From NCBI GenBank assembly GCA_017613375.1, contig JAGADZ010000065.1:1-55034 (forward strand): a stretch of DNA of 55,034 nucleotides. The letters run 5' to 3'. The notes beneath the pieces were generated by a model. That model did no database searches. It saw only the letters and a list, made by a program, of their open reading frames with translations, and had not been told where the DNA came from. This document shows, piece after piece, positions 7,180 to 15,645 of the stretch; the stretch's first letter is position 1; every line of letters starts with the position of its first letter. Both the position numbers and the translations under genes were made by a program. Origin of the DNA: Bacteroidales bacterium. GTDB taxonomy: Bacteria; Bacteroidota; Bacteroidia; Bacteroidales; P3.

Positions 7180-8415
7180 ATGAGTAAATCTATTGCAATT
7201 TTAACAGGTGGTGGTCCTGCACCTGGAATGAATACCGTTGTGGCCTCTGTGGCTAAAACTTTTTTACGTGACGGGTATCGCGTTATTGGTCTGCATGGAG
7301 GATATTCGGCACTCTTTACCGACAAGCCTCGTATGCAGGATCTCGACTTCCTCACTGCTGACGAGATTTTCAACAAGGGTGGCTCGATATTGAAAATGAG
7401 CCGTTTCAAACCCACAGATGATGACTTCGAGAACCGCTTTAATCTTAAATTCTTTACCGACAATGAGGTAAAGCTTCTCGTGACTGTCGGAGGTGATGAT
7501 ACTGCTTCAACAGCTAACCGTATTGCCAAATTCTTGGAAAGCAAGCACTATCCTATCGCAAATATCCACGTTCCAAAGACTATCGACAACGACTTGCCAT
7601 TGCCCAATAGCAGTCCCACTTTTGGATACAATAGTGCCAAGGCTCAGGGATGCGTACTTGCAACGGCGGTCATGGAAGATGCCCGTACAAGTGAAAACTG
7701 GTTTGTTGTCAGTGCTATGGGACGTTCTGCAGGACATCTCGCTCTCGGTATTGCCGGTGCCTGCCATTATCCAATGGTTATTATCCCCGAATTTTTTAAT
7801 AAGTCGGAGATAACTGTCGAGAAAATTGTGAACATGGTGGTGTCGTGTATCGTAAAGCGTAAACTGATGGGTATCAACTATGGTGCCGCTATGATTTCGG
7901 AAGGCGTTTTCCATAGCCTCAGTGATGAGGAGATTGCCAAGTCGGGCATCCATTTCAGCTATGACGAGCATGGTCATCCTGAATTAGGAAAGGTTTCGAA
8001 AGCACATATTTTTAATGACCTACTCGAACGCAAGGTCAAAGAATTGGGATTAAAGGTCAAGTCTCGTCCTGTCGAGATTGGCTATGAGATTCGTTGCCAT
8101 ACACCTATAGCATTCGACCTTACCTATTGTTCGCTGATGGGTATGGGTGTTCACACGCTGTACCAACGTGGCGCTACAGGATGCATGGTCTACTGCGATC
8201 ACCAAGGCAGCGTGTCGCCTCTGTATCTGAAAGACCTTCAGGATCCAGCCACGGGCAAGATTCCTCCTCGTCAGGTCAATGTTGACTCTAACAAGGTTAT
8301 GTCTTATGTGAATGATATAATGGATTATATTACGCCCGCAGACTACGAGGCTGCCAAGAAGTATTTGCCGAATCCTGAGGAATACGACTTCAAGCGTATA
8401 CTTAATTGGAATTGA
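7180..8415 (+). CDS. 6-phosphofructokinase, probably pyrophosphate-dependent
   Basis: The product phosphorylates fructose 6-phosphate at C1, the committing step of glycolysis. The 411-residue protein shows the PFK N-terminal nucleotide-binding ILTGGGPAPGMN, VTVGGDDT (GGDD at 104-107), PKTIDND (132-138), and VSAMGRSAGHLAL. ATP-dependent enzymes carry Gly where this one has the second Asp of GGDD, and PGTIDND where it has PKTIDND; Asp and Lys at these two places are the established signature of PPi-dependent, usually reversible, enzymes. It is monocistronic: its own promoter lies upstream and a strong terminator follows at 8435. Confidence 0.9.
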   Translation: MSKSIAILTGGGPAPGMNTVVASVAKTFLRDGYRVIGLHGGYSALFTDKPRMQDLDFLTADEIFNKGGSILKMSRFKPTDDDFENRFNLKFFTDNEVKLLVTVGGDDTASTANRIAKFLESKHYPIANIHVPKTIDNDLPLPNSSPTFGYNSAKAQGCVLATAVMEDARTSENWFVVSAMGRSAGHLALGIAGACHYPMVIIPEFFNKSEITVEKIVNMVVSCIVKRKLMGINYGAAMISEGVFHSLSDEEIAKSGIHFSYDEHGHPELGKVSKAHIFNDLLERKVKELGLKVKSRPVEIGYEIRCHTPIAFDLTYCSLMGMGVHTLYQRGATGCMVYCDHQGSVSPLYLKDLQDPATGKIPPRQVNVDSNKVMSYVNDIMDYITPADYEAAKKYLPNPEEYDFKRILNWN

Positions 8416-8434
8416 TTGGACAGTTTATGAATAT

Positions 8435-8465
8435 GGGAACGGGAACTGTTTCCCGTTCCCTTTTT
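8435..8465 (+). terminator. Rho-independent terminator of the phosphofructokinase gene
   Basis: GGGAACGGGAA and TTCCCGTTCCC form a perfect 11-bp stem with a 4-nt loop, followed directly by TTTTT. It begins 20 bp after the stop codon. Confidence 0.9.
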
Positions 8466-8511
8466 GAGGCTGTTTATTGCTTTTGAATTATTGCAATAAT
8501 ACTGGTAGGAT

Positions 8512-9417
8512 ATGAAAAGGACTTTTTTTGCATTAATTATTGCTTTTGTTTTTGTTTCTTTGACATCACCGACCTTTGGTCAGGCGGAACAAAAAAAGAA
8601 AAAGGATAATCCGGCAGCGTCTGCCAATACGTCATCTCGCAGTCTTATATCAAGTTCTTCAAACAACAACGAAAGAACAGCTGAGACTTTTGAAATTATC
8701 ACGGTAGATGACGTTAGTTTTAAGATGATTTTTGTCTCCGGAGGCGTTTTCCGGATGGGATGTACATCCGAAGTGGAGCAATATTGCTGGTCTGATGAAT
8801 ATCCAAGTCATGATGTTACATTAGACGATTATTACATTGGCGAGACGGAGGTGACCCAGGACCTCTGGCAAGTTGTAATGGGTACTTCTCCGACAGGAGA
8901 TGACAGATGGACTTACACCCTTGGATTGGGAGACAATTATCCTGCATATAGAATTAGTTATGAGGATGTCAAGGAGTTTATTACCAGATTGAACAGTATG
9001 ACAGGCCGTACATTCCGTATGCCCACGGAAGCAGAATGGGAATTCGCTGCCCGTGGAGGCAATAAGAGCAGACATTATATGTACAGCGGCAGTAATAACA
9101 TAAACGACGTGGCATGGTGTTTGGAAACAGCAGATGGTGAACATAACTACCCCGTAAAACAGAAAAAACCTAATGAACTGGGTATTTACGATATGAGTGG
9201 TAATGTCTATGAGTGGTGTTTGGACTGGTATGATGAGTATGTCGACCAAAGACAGGTAAATCCAAGTGGTCCAGCCTTCGGTGATGAACGTGTCTACAGA
9301 GGCTGTTGCGTTGCTGGCCCTCCGCGTAGCTGCCGTGTCTCTGACCGCAATAAGAACCAGCCCTCTTTCCGTGGCCAATTTCATGGCGTCCGTCTTGTAA
9401 TGGAACCGAATAAATAA
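8512..9417 (+). CDS. Secreted SUMF1/FGE-sulfatase domain protein
   Basis: The protein starts with a signal peptide (MKRTFFALIIAFVFVSLTSP, cleavage near residue 24) and a short Lys/Ser-rich linker. A formylglycine-generating-enzyme-type domain then runs from about residue 70 to the end: GGVFRMGC, IGETEVTQDLW, RMPTEAEWEFAARGG, ELGIYDMSGNVYEWC and FHGVRLVM. True FGE enzymes have two active-site Cys in an RGGSxLCxxxYC context; here the segment is RGCCVAGPPRSCRV, with Cys at the second position only, so this is more likely a non-catalytic SUMF1-fold protein, a type common in Bacteroidales envelopes. Function unknown. Confidence 0.8.
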   Translation: MKRTFFALIIAFVFVSLTSPTFGQAEQKKKKDNPAASANTSSRSLISSSSNNNERTAETFEIITVDDVSFKMIFVSGGVFRMGCTSEVEQYCWSDEYPSHDVTLDDYYIGETEVTQDLWQVVMGTSPTGDDRWTYTLGLGDNYPAYRISYEDVKEFITRLNSMTGRTFRMPTEAEWEFAARGGNKSRHYMYSGSNNINDVAWCLETADGEHNYPVKQKKPNELGIYDMSGNVYEWCLDWYDEYVDQRQVNPSGPAFGDERVYRGCCVAGPPRSCRVSDRNKNQPSFRGQFHGVRLVMEPNK

Positions 9418-9418
9418 C

Positions 9419-9466
9419 ATTAACCTTAACATTAACTTTAACTTTAACATTAACTTTAACTTTAAC
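9419..9466 (+). repeat. Hexamer tract, eight units of CNTTAA
   Basis: Eight hexamers in exact phase: CATTAA, CCTTAA, CATTAA, CTTTAA, CTTTAA, CATTAA, CTTTAA, CTTTAA. On the other strand this is the GTTAAn tract type seen at 2369 and 42355. It begins just after the stop of the SUMF1 gene. Confidence 0.9.
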
Positions 9467-9514
9467 TGGTTGTTTATTGGTCTAATAAGCTCAAAAAATA
9501 TATCACAATAAGTA

Positions 9515-10792
9515 ATGCATATAAAAAAACACATCTTGCCTATTCTGTTTGCGGTGCTTGTATGCTGTGCCATGCCGTCAATGGCTCAGCAGGGCAAGTC
9601 TAAGAAGCAGCTCGAAAAAGAACGTGCCCAAATTGAGGCAGAAATAAGGAGATTGAATGGAGAATTGGCTCGTGCAAAAAAGAATACAAGGCTGACAAAT
9701 AGTCAACTTGCGGCTCTGAATAAAAAAATCAATGAGCGTAACCGATTGATAGATAATATTAATGGCCAACTGTCAAATATAGATGTCCAAATTACACAGA
9801 TGAACGACAGTATTACAGCAATACAGTCGCGTCGACAAGCTCTACAGTATGCTTATGCAGCCACTGTCAGGTCTCTGTATAAAGAATACAACAATATGGA
9901 TAGGTGGGTGTTGCTTTTTGATAGTCCGTCGTATAACCATGCCCTGCTTCGTAGAAAATATTTCAAACGCTATAATGAATACCGACTCCAGCAGGCAAGG
10001 GCAATAAGACAATGTGAACAGCAACTTATTGATGTGAGTTCTGAATTGCAGCGCCAAAAGGATGAACAGAATAATCTGCTTAGCATGGAGACGCGTCAGC
10101 GTGACCAGTTGACAAGAGAACAGCGTCAGAAAGAGGCTTCTGTAAGACAGTCAAGGGCCAATGAACGACAAATAGCTAACCAACTTAGCACCAAGGAGGC
10201 TCAGAAAAAACAACTCCAAAAACAGATTCAACGTATCATTGACGAAGAGGTCCGTCGCGCTGCAGAAGCCAGGGCTGCTGCCAATCGCAATGCGAACAGA
10301 CCTGCTGCAAATAACCCTGCCCCGAACAAGCCGGCTCCGACAACGACAAATCCTGCAGTGGACAAAACTACTGCTGCCGAGGCAGCACTGTCGAACGATT
10401 TCGCATCAAACAAGGGTAAACTGGCATGGCCTGTGGTATACACGTCTATTTCGCGTAACTATGGTCGTTATACTCATGAGTCGGGAGGTGAGAATATGAA
10501 TAACGGCATAGACCTTGTGACAGTCCAGGGTACAAATGTGTATGCTATATTTAAAGGCACGGTATCGCGTACTTTCACTTGTCCTAACGGTACGATAGGA
10601 ATTATTATCCGACATGGAGATTATATGACCGTGTATTGCAACCTTGCGTCGGCTTCTGTGAAGGCAGGACAGAAGGTTAATACGCGTGCAGTCATAGGTA
10701 CTGTGGCATCCGATGGCAATGGGCATGGAGAATTCAGTTTCCAGTTGTGGAAGGGACGTGAAAGCCAGAACCCAAGGGCATGGTTGCGTTAA
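9515..10792 (+). CDS. EnvC-like murein hydrolase activator (coiled coil plus degenerate LytM/M23 domain)
   Basis: The 425-residue product has a signal peptide (MHIKKHILPILFAVLVCCAM, cleavage near AQQ), a long coiled coil at about residues 25-115 and 160-255 (many K/E/Q/R heptads), an Asn/Pro/Ala-rich linker (about 255-290) and a C-terminal LytM/M23-like domain (about 305-425). The M23 metal ligands are missing: NNGIDL replaces HxGxD and GHGEFSFQLW replaces the HLHFE motif. It should therefore not cut peptidoglycan itself; like EnvC it probably activates an amidase during cell separation. The stop codon overlaps that of the convergent lpxH gene. Confidence 0.85.
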   Translation: MHIKKHILPILFAVLVCCAMPSMAQQGKSKKQLEKERAQIEAEIRRLNGELARAKKNTRLTNSQLAALNKKINERNRLIDNINGQLSNIDVQITQMNDSITAIQSRRQALQYAYAATVRSLYKEYNNMDRWVLLFDSPSYNHALLRRKYFKRYNEYRLQQARAIRQCEQQLIDVSSELQRQKDEQNNLLSMETRQRDQLTREQRQKEASVRQSRANERQIANQLSTKEAQKKQLQKQIQRIIDEEVRRAAEARAAANRNANRPAANNPAPNKPAPTTTNPAVDKTTAAEAALSNDFASNKGKLAWPVVYTSISRNYGRYTHESGGENMNNGIDLVTVQGTNVYAIFKGTVSRTFTCPNGTIGIIIRHGDYMTVYCNLASASVKAGQKVNTRAVIGTVASDGNGHGEFSFQLWKGRESQNPRAWLR

Positions 10793-11550
10793 TGTGAAGG
10801 TTGAAAACTCTTCAATTCAGTTTTTTCTCCGTCGAAGACTGCGTAATCGCGGTTCTCGAGCCAGTTGCCTACATTGATATAGGTGGCATCGCCCAAGGAA
10901 CGTACAATGGGAGTATGGCGATGTCCAAAGATGAAATAATCAAATAATTGTGATCCCGCTTTTTGCCGTTCGTCTTGTCGACGGACACAGAACTGATAGA
11001 TGGCTTCTTTATCGTCGCCGAGGTAACGATTGTATTTCTTGCTATGAGAGTGACGACTTTTTGTGGACCAGCGTCGGGCTATGGAAAAACCGATTTTTGG
11101 ATGTATGCCGGCAAAAAGCCACTGGCAGATCCGATTCCTGAAAAGATGTTTTAGGATGTTGTAACTTAGGTCTTGGTTACCCATACCGTCTCCGTGTCCA
11201 ATTAGGAAATGTTTGCCATCAATAAACATCTCTTCAGGCTTGCTGTGCATATTGACACCTATTTCTTTTTGCAGGTAGTCGAACAGCCACATGTCATGGT
11301 TTCCGATAAAGAAATGGAATTCTACGCCGTCATCAGACATCTGTGCCATCTTGCCCAGAAGACGAGTGTAACCTTGTGGAACCACATACTTGTAGGTGAA
11401 CCAGAAGTCAAAGATGTCCCCTAGCATAATGACCCTTTGGGCTTCGTCTTCAATGCTGTCGAGCCATTTCACTAACTCTGCTTCCCTTTGTCGGCTATCA
11501 GTACCGCTACCCAAATGGGCATCAGTCACAAAAAACGTCTTGTGGCGCAT
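10789..11550 (-). CDS. lpxH: UDP-2,3-diacylglucosamine diphosphatase (LpxH family)
   Basis: LpxH cleaves UDP-2,3-diacylglucosamine to lipid X and UMP in lipid A synthesis at the inner membrane. The 253-residue calcineurin-like phosphoesterase shows the metal-binding motifs in order: FVTDAHLG (D and H), MLGDIFDFW, IGNHDMW, IGHGDGMG and FGHRHTP. Bacteroidota members keep these residues with this length. The gene ends in a convergent overlap with the EnvC-like gene and starts 4 bp after the stop of the DUF4369 gene, so the two minus-strand genes are probably co-transcribed. Confidence 0.9.
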   Translation of the reverse strand: MRHKTFFVTDAHLGSGTDSRQREAELVKWLDSIEDEAQRVIMLGDIFDFWFTYKYVVPQGYTRLLGKMAQMSDDGVEFHFFIGNHDMWLFDYLQKEIGVNMHSKPEEMFIDGKHFLIGHGDGMGNQDLSYNILKHLFRNRICQWLFAGIHPKIGFSIARRWSTKSRHSHSKKYNRYLGDDKEAIYQFCVRRQDERQKAGSQLFDYFIFGHRHTPIVRSLGDATYINVGNWLENRDYAVFDGEKTELKSFQPSH

Positions 11551-11554
11551 CAGA

Positions 11555-12358
11555 CTATTCTATTATGATTTCCTGTCCCTGCTGCTGTTGCTGTTGTGCT
11601 AAAGCACGTTCGCTTCTCATTCGCTCCACACGTGTTCTGAAATATTGTGTATGAGGATTGTCGGGACATCTCTCGTTAAGACCTTCCAACACTTGTTCGA
11701 AAACTTCGAAATCAGACTGTGCATAGAATATGCGCCATTTCTGGTTGAATGGGGCATCAATGGCATAAAGTGTGCTGAGAGAGCCGCTGTTGTCGGTAAT
11801 GAAGTTCAAGTACATCTGTTTGATGACATTATGCTCGTTTATGAATATCGAATCAGTAACCTTTTTGGCATCTTCATATTCATCTTTACTGAGGGTGCTT
11901 TTGTTCTGCTTGTCCTGTTGTGCGATATTGGCTATGACGTCGTTGGCTTCGTTGATATAGCTCACTATTTGCCACATGAGTCTTGATTCTGGTGAACCGT
12001 TTACAAGATAAGTAATCGCAAGTTGACCATATTTGCCACTAAGTTCAATCTTCTCACCGTCGTTGGGCAGGAGTACGATATAGTCATACTCGTTGCTGTG
12101 CAAGTTGAAGAATGTCTGGTATGTCATGTGACCTTCATATTTAAAATGACCTTTGCTGTCGCAGGGTATGGAGTCACAGAACTGAGCCCCGTTATCGGCT
12201 GTCATTTCTTCAATATAAAGCATTTTCCCTGCGGCATTTTCAAATGTCCCCTCTACTACGAAGGTCATCACTCCTTTTTTATTTTCCTTGTTGCCGCTGC
12301 AGGATGAAAAACCTATTGCGAACAGGATAATTGTCGTTATGTATAGAACTTTTTTCAT
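11555..12358 (-). CDS. DUF4369-type lipoprotein
   Basis: The signal sequence MKKVLYITTIILFAIGFSSC ends in a lipobox, followed by charged residues (SGNKENKKG), typical of surface-directed Bacteroidota lipoproteins. The N-terminal half (about residues 30-130: VVEGTFENAAGKMLYIEEM and DSIPCDSKGHFKYEG) matches the DUF4369 fold often found before thioredoxin-like domains, but no CxxC motif is present and the C-terminal half is helical and charged with a Gln-rich tail. The start at 12358 is preferred over an upstream ATG at 12376 because the signal peptide begins there. It lies directly upstream of lpxH. Function unknown. Confidence 0.75.
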   Translation of the reverse strand: MKKVLYITTIILFAIGFSSCSGNKENKKGVMTFVVEGTFENAAGKMLYIEEMTADNGAQFCDSIPCDSKGHFKYEGHMTYQTFFNLHSNEYDYIVLLPNDGEKIELSGKYGQLAITYLVNGSPESRLMWQIVSYINEANDVIANIAQQDKQNKSTLSKDEYEDAKKVTDSIFINEHNVIKQMYLNFITDNSGSLSTLYAIDAPFNQKWRIFYAQSDFEVFEQVLEGLNERCPDNPHTQYFRTRVERMRSERALAQQQQQQGQEIIIE

Positions 12359-12429
12359 TGAACTGTTTTTTGTCAAGTCTAAACGAGATAATTTTTTTTT
12401 TATTTTGTGAATTAAAAAATAGTGGGTTT

Positions 12430-13374
12430 TTACAGTGTCTTTCCACTAAGAAGCATTGCATCGGCTATGGTTAGTGCAGCCATGGCCTCAACTATTACAG
12501 CGGTACGAGGGATATGGCATATGTCATGACGGCCGCCAAGCATCACGGTCTTGATGTTGCCGTTATTGTCTATGCAGTGAGTCTCTTGTGGAACGCTTGA
12601 CGCTGCATGGAATGCTGTCCTGAATACTATTGGCATTCCATTGCTGATGCCTCCTTGAATTCCACCGCAGTGATTTGTTTTTGTGCTGAAGTCGCTGTTC
12701 CATTGGTCTCGCCACAGGCTTCCTGACATTTTTGAAGATTCGAAGCCTGTGCCAATCTCGAAGCCTGTAGCTGAGGGTATTCCCATCATAGCAGCAGCAA
12801 GCATGGCGTTGAGTTTTCCGAATACTGGATTGCCAATACCGGCTGGCATATTGCTGATACAACATTCAATGATGCCGCCACATGTGTCGTTTGCAATTCT
12901 CTCTCCAGTTTCTACTATGTGGCTTGTAATGATTATGTCCCATTCCCGTAACAGCATTTTTGCCACTGCCCCTCCTGCAACGCGTGCGGCAGTTTCTCGA
13001 GCAGAGGCTCTCCCTCCTCCACGAGGGTCGCGGATATTATAGCGTGCATCGTAGGTATAGTCGGCATGTCCAGGTCTGTATACTCCTGCGAGGTTGACAT
13101 AGTCGTCACTTCGTACATCCTCGTTGTGTATCAGGAATGCCAGGGGTGTGCCTAACGTCTTTCCCTCGTATAAGCCAGAAATGAACTCCACTTCATCAGG
13201 CTCTTGACGTGGTGTCCCGGAGACGATATCGTGTCGCCGGGCCATTTCATTTTTTAGTAGTTCGACATCGAATGATAATCCTGATGGGCAACCATCGATG
13301 ATACCCCCTATGGCTTTGCCATGAGATTCTCCAAAAGTTGTCAGCCTGAATAATGTTCCGAACGTGTTTGACAT
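12430..13374 (-). CDS. aroC: Chorismate synthase (short form)
   Basis: AroC converts 5-enolpyruvylshikimate 3-phosphate to chorismate using reduced FMN, the last step of the shikimate pathway; aroA is at 21892. Motifs: TTFGESHGKAIGG at the N-terminus, RPGHADYTY, the FMN/substrate segment RDPRGGGRASARETAARVAG, GFEIGTGF, and MLGGRHDICHIPRTAVIVEA. At 314 residues it is about 40 shorter than the usual 350-360. The missing part lies between SHIVETG and the GGIIECCI block, where most family members have a longer insert ending in DSxGG; here it reads NDTCGG. All catalytic landmarks remain, so it may be a compact but active enzyme. Confidence 0.9.
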   Translation of the reverse strand: MSNTFGTLFRLTTFGESHGKAIGGIIDGCPSGLSFDVELLKNEMARRHDIVSGTPRQEPDEVEFISGLYEGKTLGTPLAFLIHNEDVRSDDYVNLAGVYRPGHADYTYDARYNIRDPRGGGRASARETAARVAGGAVAKMLLREWDIIITSHIVETGERIANDTCGGIIECCISNMPAGIGNPVFGKLNAMLAAAMMGIPSATGFEIGTGFESSKMSGSLWRDQWNSDFSTKTNHCGGIQGGISNGMPIVFRTAFHAASSVPQETHCIDNNGNIKTVMLGGRHDICHIPRTAVIVEAMAALTIADAMLLSGKTL

Positions 13375-13403
13375 TTATCAGTAAGCAATATCAATTTACA
13401 ATT

Positions 13404-13430
13404 ACGGGGAACCGTGCGGCGGTTCCCCGT
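13404..13430 (-). terminator. Strong hairpin between the FKBP gene and aroC
   Basis: ACGGGGAACCG and CGGTTCCCCGT form a perfect 11-bp GC-rich stem with a 5-nt loop. No clear T-run follows on either strand, so it may be a partial terminator or a 3'-end stabiliser of the FKBP transcript. Confidence 0.6.
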
Positions 13431-13436
13431 ATTGAC

Positions 13437-14285
13437 TTATTTTACTATTTCAAGTAACTCCACTTCAAAGATAAGGGTCGATCCTGGCGGTATGTCTCCA
13501 ATAACCTGTTCGCCATAGGCGAGGTTGTAGGGAATATAGAATATGTATTTTGACCCTACGTCCATGAGTTGAAGACCTTCTGTCCAACCGGGTATTACAG
13601 CATTGACGGGAAATTCCGCGGGTACGCCGCGGTCAACGCTGCTGTCGAACTTGGTTCCGTTTATCAAGGTTCCTGTATAATGTACTCTGACAACATTGTT
13701 GATGGTAGGCTTTTTGCCGTTTCCACGCTTCAATATTTTGTACTGCAAACCACTGGCGGTTGTATATACAGCCTTGCTCCTTGCGTTGTCTTTCAGAAAT
13801 GCAGCACCTTCAGCCTTGTTGGTCTCAAGAGTTGCCATCATTTCTTGTTGCCGTTGCATCTGGTTTCTTTCGAACTCCATCTGGAAGCGTTGAAGCAGAG
13901 GATCCATGATGTTTCGTCCCCATGTGTTCTTGCCATGGAGTATGTCAAGCATGGACTGTGCTACAATCTCGATATTAATACCGAGTTTCTGTTGCTGCCA
14001 GTTCGTTACCAAATCCTTGCCAATGGCATATGAAGCCGAGTCGTTGAAAGAAGTCATCAGCTTGGGCTCATGGGTTTTCAGTTCAGCATTGGCTCTCTCC
14101 AGTTGTTGCTTATAGTCTGCCGCCTCACGTTCCATTTCGTTGTAGGCGTTGGCTCTCTGTTTCAACTGGTAGTAATATGCTTCATCAAGGATGGCTTTGC
14201 CGTTTCGGATAGTCACTTCGGGGTTCTGTGCCACTGCAGTAAGGGCACAGGCTAAAGCACATATCAATATGAGTGGTCTCTTCAT
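13437..14285 (-). CDS. FKBP-type peptidyl-prolyl cis-trans isomerase (FkpA/Mip-like)
   Basis: The enzyme accelerates cis-trans isomerisation of X-Pro bonds in exported proteins. The 282-residue product has a signal peptide (MKRPLILICALACALTAVAQ), a helical FKBP_N dimerisation segment at about residues 50-165 (including SYAIGKDLVTNW), and an FKBP domain from about 170 to the end: YKILKRGNGKKP, VRVHYTGTLINGTKFDSS, GWTEGLQLM, IPYNLAYG, IPPGSTLIFEVELLEI. It should act in the periplasm. It is transcribed with or just after butyrate kinase, whose stop lies 35 bp upstream; a strong hairpin separates it from aroC. Confidence 0.9.
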   Translation of the reverse strand: MKRPLILICALACALTAVAQNPEVTIRNGKAILDEAYYYQLKQRANAYNEMEREAADYKQQLERANAELKTHEPKLMTSFNDSASYAIGKDLVTNWQQQKLGINIEIVAQSMLDILHGKNTWGRNIMDPLLQRFQMEFERNQMQRQQEMMATLETNKAEGAAFLKDNARSKAVYTTASGLQYKILKRGNGKKPTINNVVRVHYTGTLINGTKFDSSVDRGVPAEFPVNAVIPGWTEGLQLMDVGSKYIFYIPYNLAYGEQVIGDIPPGSTLIFEVELLEIVK

Positions 14286-14320
14286 AATCGATGATGTTAA
14301 CTTTGAGAGGGAAAACTGTT

Positions 14321-15412
14321 TTATTTGTAGATTTTTGCTTTGGTGCCATCAAGAATCTCCTTGCCGCAGATTGCCAGAGCAAGCATCTCGTTTTCGCCTT
14401 TGTATACTTTCACTGGAGCAATCCAGTCAACACGTTTGGTGATTTCTGCCATCCAAGGTTTGCTGTAGGCAATACCGCCAGTGAGGAGAATAGCATCGAC
14501 TTTTCCGTTTACGACAGCGGCCAGACGGCTGATTTCCAACGAGACCTGATAGCAGAAAGCATCCACTAAAAGTTGGCATTTCTTGTCGCCTTTGCCGGCA
14601 CGGATCTCCACGTCGTAAGCGTCGTTGGTGCCAAGATATGCTACAAATCCACCTTCTGCGGTAATCATTTTCTTCACTTCAGCTTCGGTGTATTTGCCAC
14701 TGAAGCATACCTCAACGAGCTTGCTGGCATTTATGCTGCCGGCACGGGTGGGGGAGAATGCTCCCAATCCGCACAGTGCACGGTTGACTTCGACAACCTT
14801 TCCATGGTTATGAATGCCGACGCTGACGCCGCCTCCCATATGAGCGATAATCATATTCAGATCCTCATAATGCTTGCCGAGTTCACGTGCATATAGTTTA
14901 CCGGTCATCTTCTGGTTCAGACAGTGCCAGATAACACCTTCTCGATTCGGGTCAAGGTCGAAAACGGGATGTCCGCTGATTTTTGCCATGTCTGGACGCT
15001 CGTCAACGATACCTGGGTCTGCAATATAAGCGTGTGCAAGACCTATTTCACGCGAGATGCTGTCGGAAATCAGTGCTCCGAGGTTGCATGCGTGTTTGCC
15101 TTGAATACCTTCGTGACATTCCTGTTTCATTAGTTCATTCACTTCATAGGTGCCTGATTCACATGGGCGGGTAAGACCACCACGACCCATGACGATTGCA
15201 ATCTCGTCAGTGCCTACGTTGTGGCGTTTCAGCATATCCATGATGGCTCCCTTGCGGTAGTCGAATTGGTCTGCTACTTCCTTGTATTTCTGTATTTCTT
15301 CGATAGGATGACTCAGGTTCTCAGTAAACACTTCTGTCTCTCCTTCGTAGATGGCGGCTTTTGTCGATGTTGCGCCAGGATTAATCACTAAGGTATACTT
15401 CCTTGTATTCAT
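14321..15412 (-). CDS. buk: Butyrate kinase (ASKHA family)
   Basis: Butyrate kinase interconverts butyryl phosphate plus ADP with butyrate plus ATP; it can also act on branched-chain acyl phosphates. Family motifs: LVINPGATSTKAAIYEG at the N-terminus (phosphate 1), AHMGGGVSVG, GLGAFSPTRAGS and LLTGGIAYS. The ATG at 15412 (MNTRKYTLVIN) is chosen over an upstream ATG at 15436 on the basis of the conserved N-terminus; length is 363 residues, normal for the family. Promoter TAATTTTGC lies about 37 bp upstream. A phosphotransbutyrylase gene, often adjacent, is not in this window. Confidence 0.93.
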   Translation of the reverse strand: MNTRKYTLVINPGATSTKAAIYEGETEVFTENLSHPIEEIQKYKEVADQFDYRKGAIMDMLKRHNVGTDEIAIVMGRGGLTRPCESGTYEVNELMKQECHEGIQGKHACNLGALISDSISREIGLAHAYIADPGIVDERPDMAKISGHPVFDLDPNREGVIWHCLNQKMTGKLYARELGKHYEDLNMIIAHMGGGVSVGIHNHGKVVEVNRALCGLGAFSPTRAGSINASKLVEVCFSGKYTEAEVKKMITAEGGFVAYLGTNDAYDVEIRAGKGDKKCQLLVDAFCYQVSLEISRLAAVVNGKVDAILLTGGIAYSKPWMAEITKRVDWIAPVKVYKGENEMLALAICGKEILDGTKAKIYK

Positions 15413-15448
15413 ATGTATTATAATTTGTTTTTGCATTTTTTATTCGTT

Positions 15449-15457
15449 GCAAAATTA
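15449..15457 (-). promoter_or_regulatory. Promoter -7 element TAATTTTGC of butyrate kinase
   Basis: The minus strand reads TAATTTTGC, a match to TAnnTTTGC, about 37 bp upstream of the buk start, within an AT-rich intergenic region. Confidence 0.65.
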
Positions 15458-15645
15458 TGAATTTTTTTGCAATAATTGATAATATTTTTCTGCTATCTCT
15501 CTAAAAATACAAAAAAAAATGTTGATAACAATGGTAAAATTAGTCTTAATCAGTAATTTATGTAATTAAAACTTTTTTGTTATTTTTTTTGCATACTAAA
15601 ACGAACTCTTTTGAGTTATAATAAAATATAAATACGTTGAAACTA

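Noticed and set aside
8821-9573. 250-codon minus-strand frame
   Set aside because: Antisense to the SUMF1 gene and includes the hexamer tract read as a K-L-M-L-K repeat.
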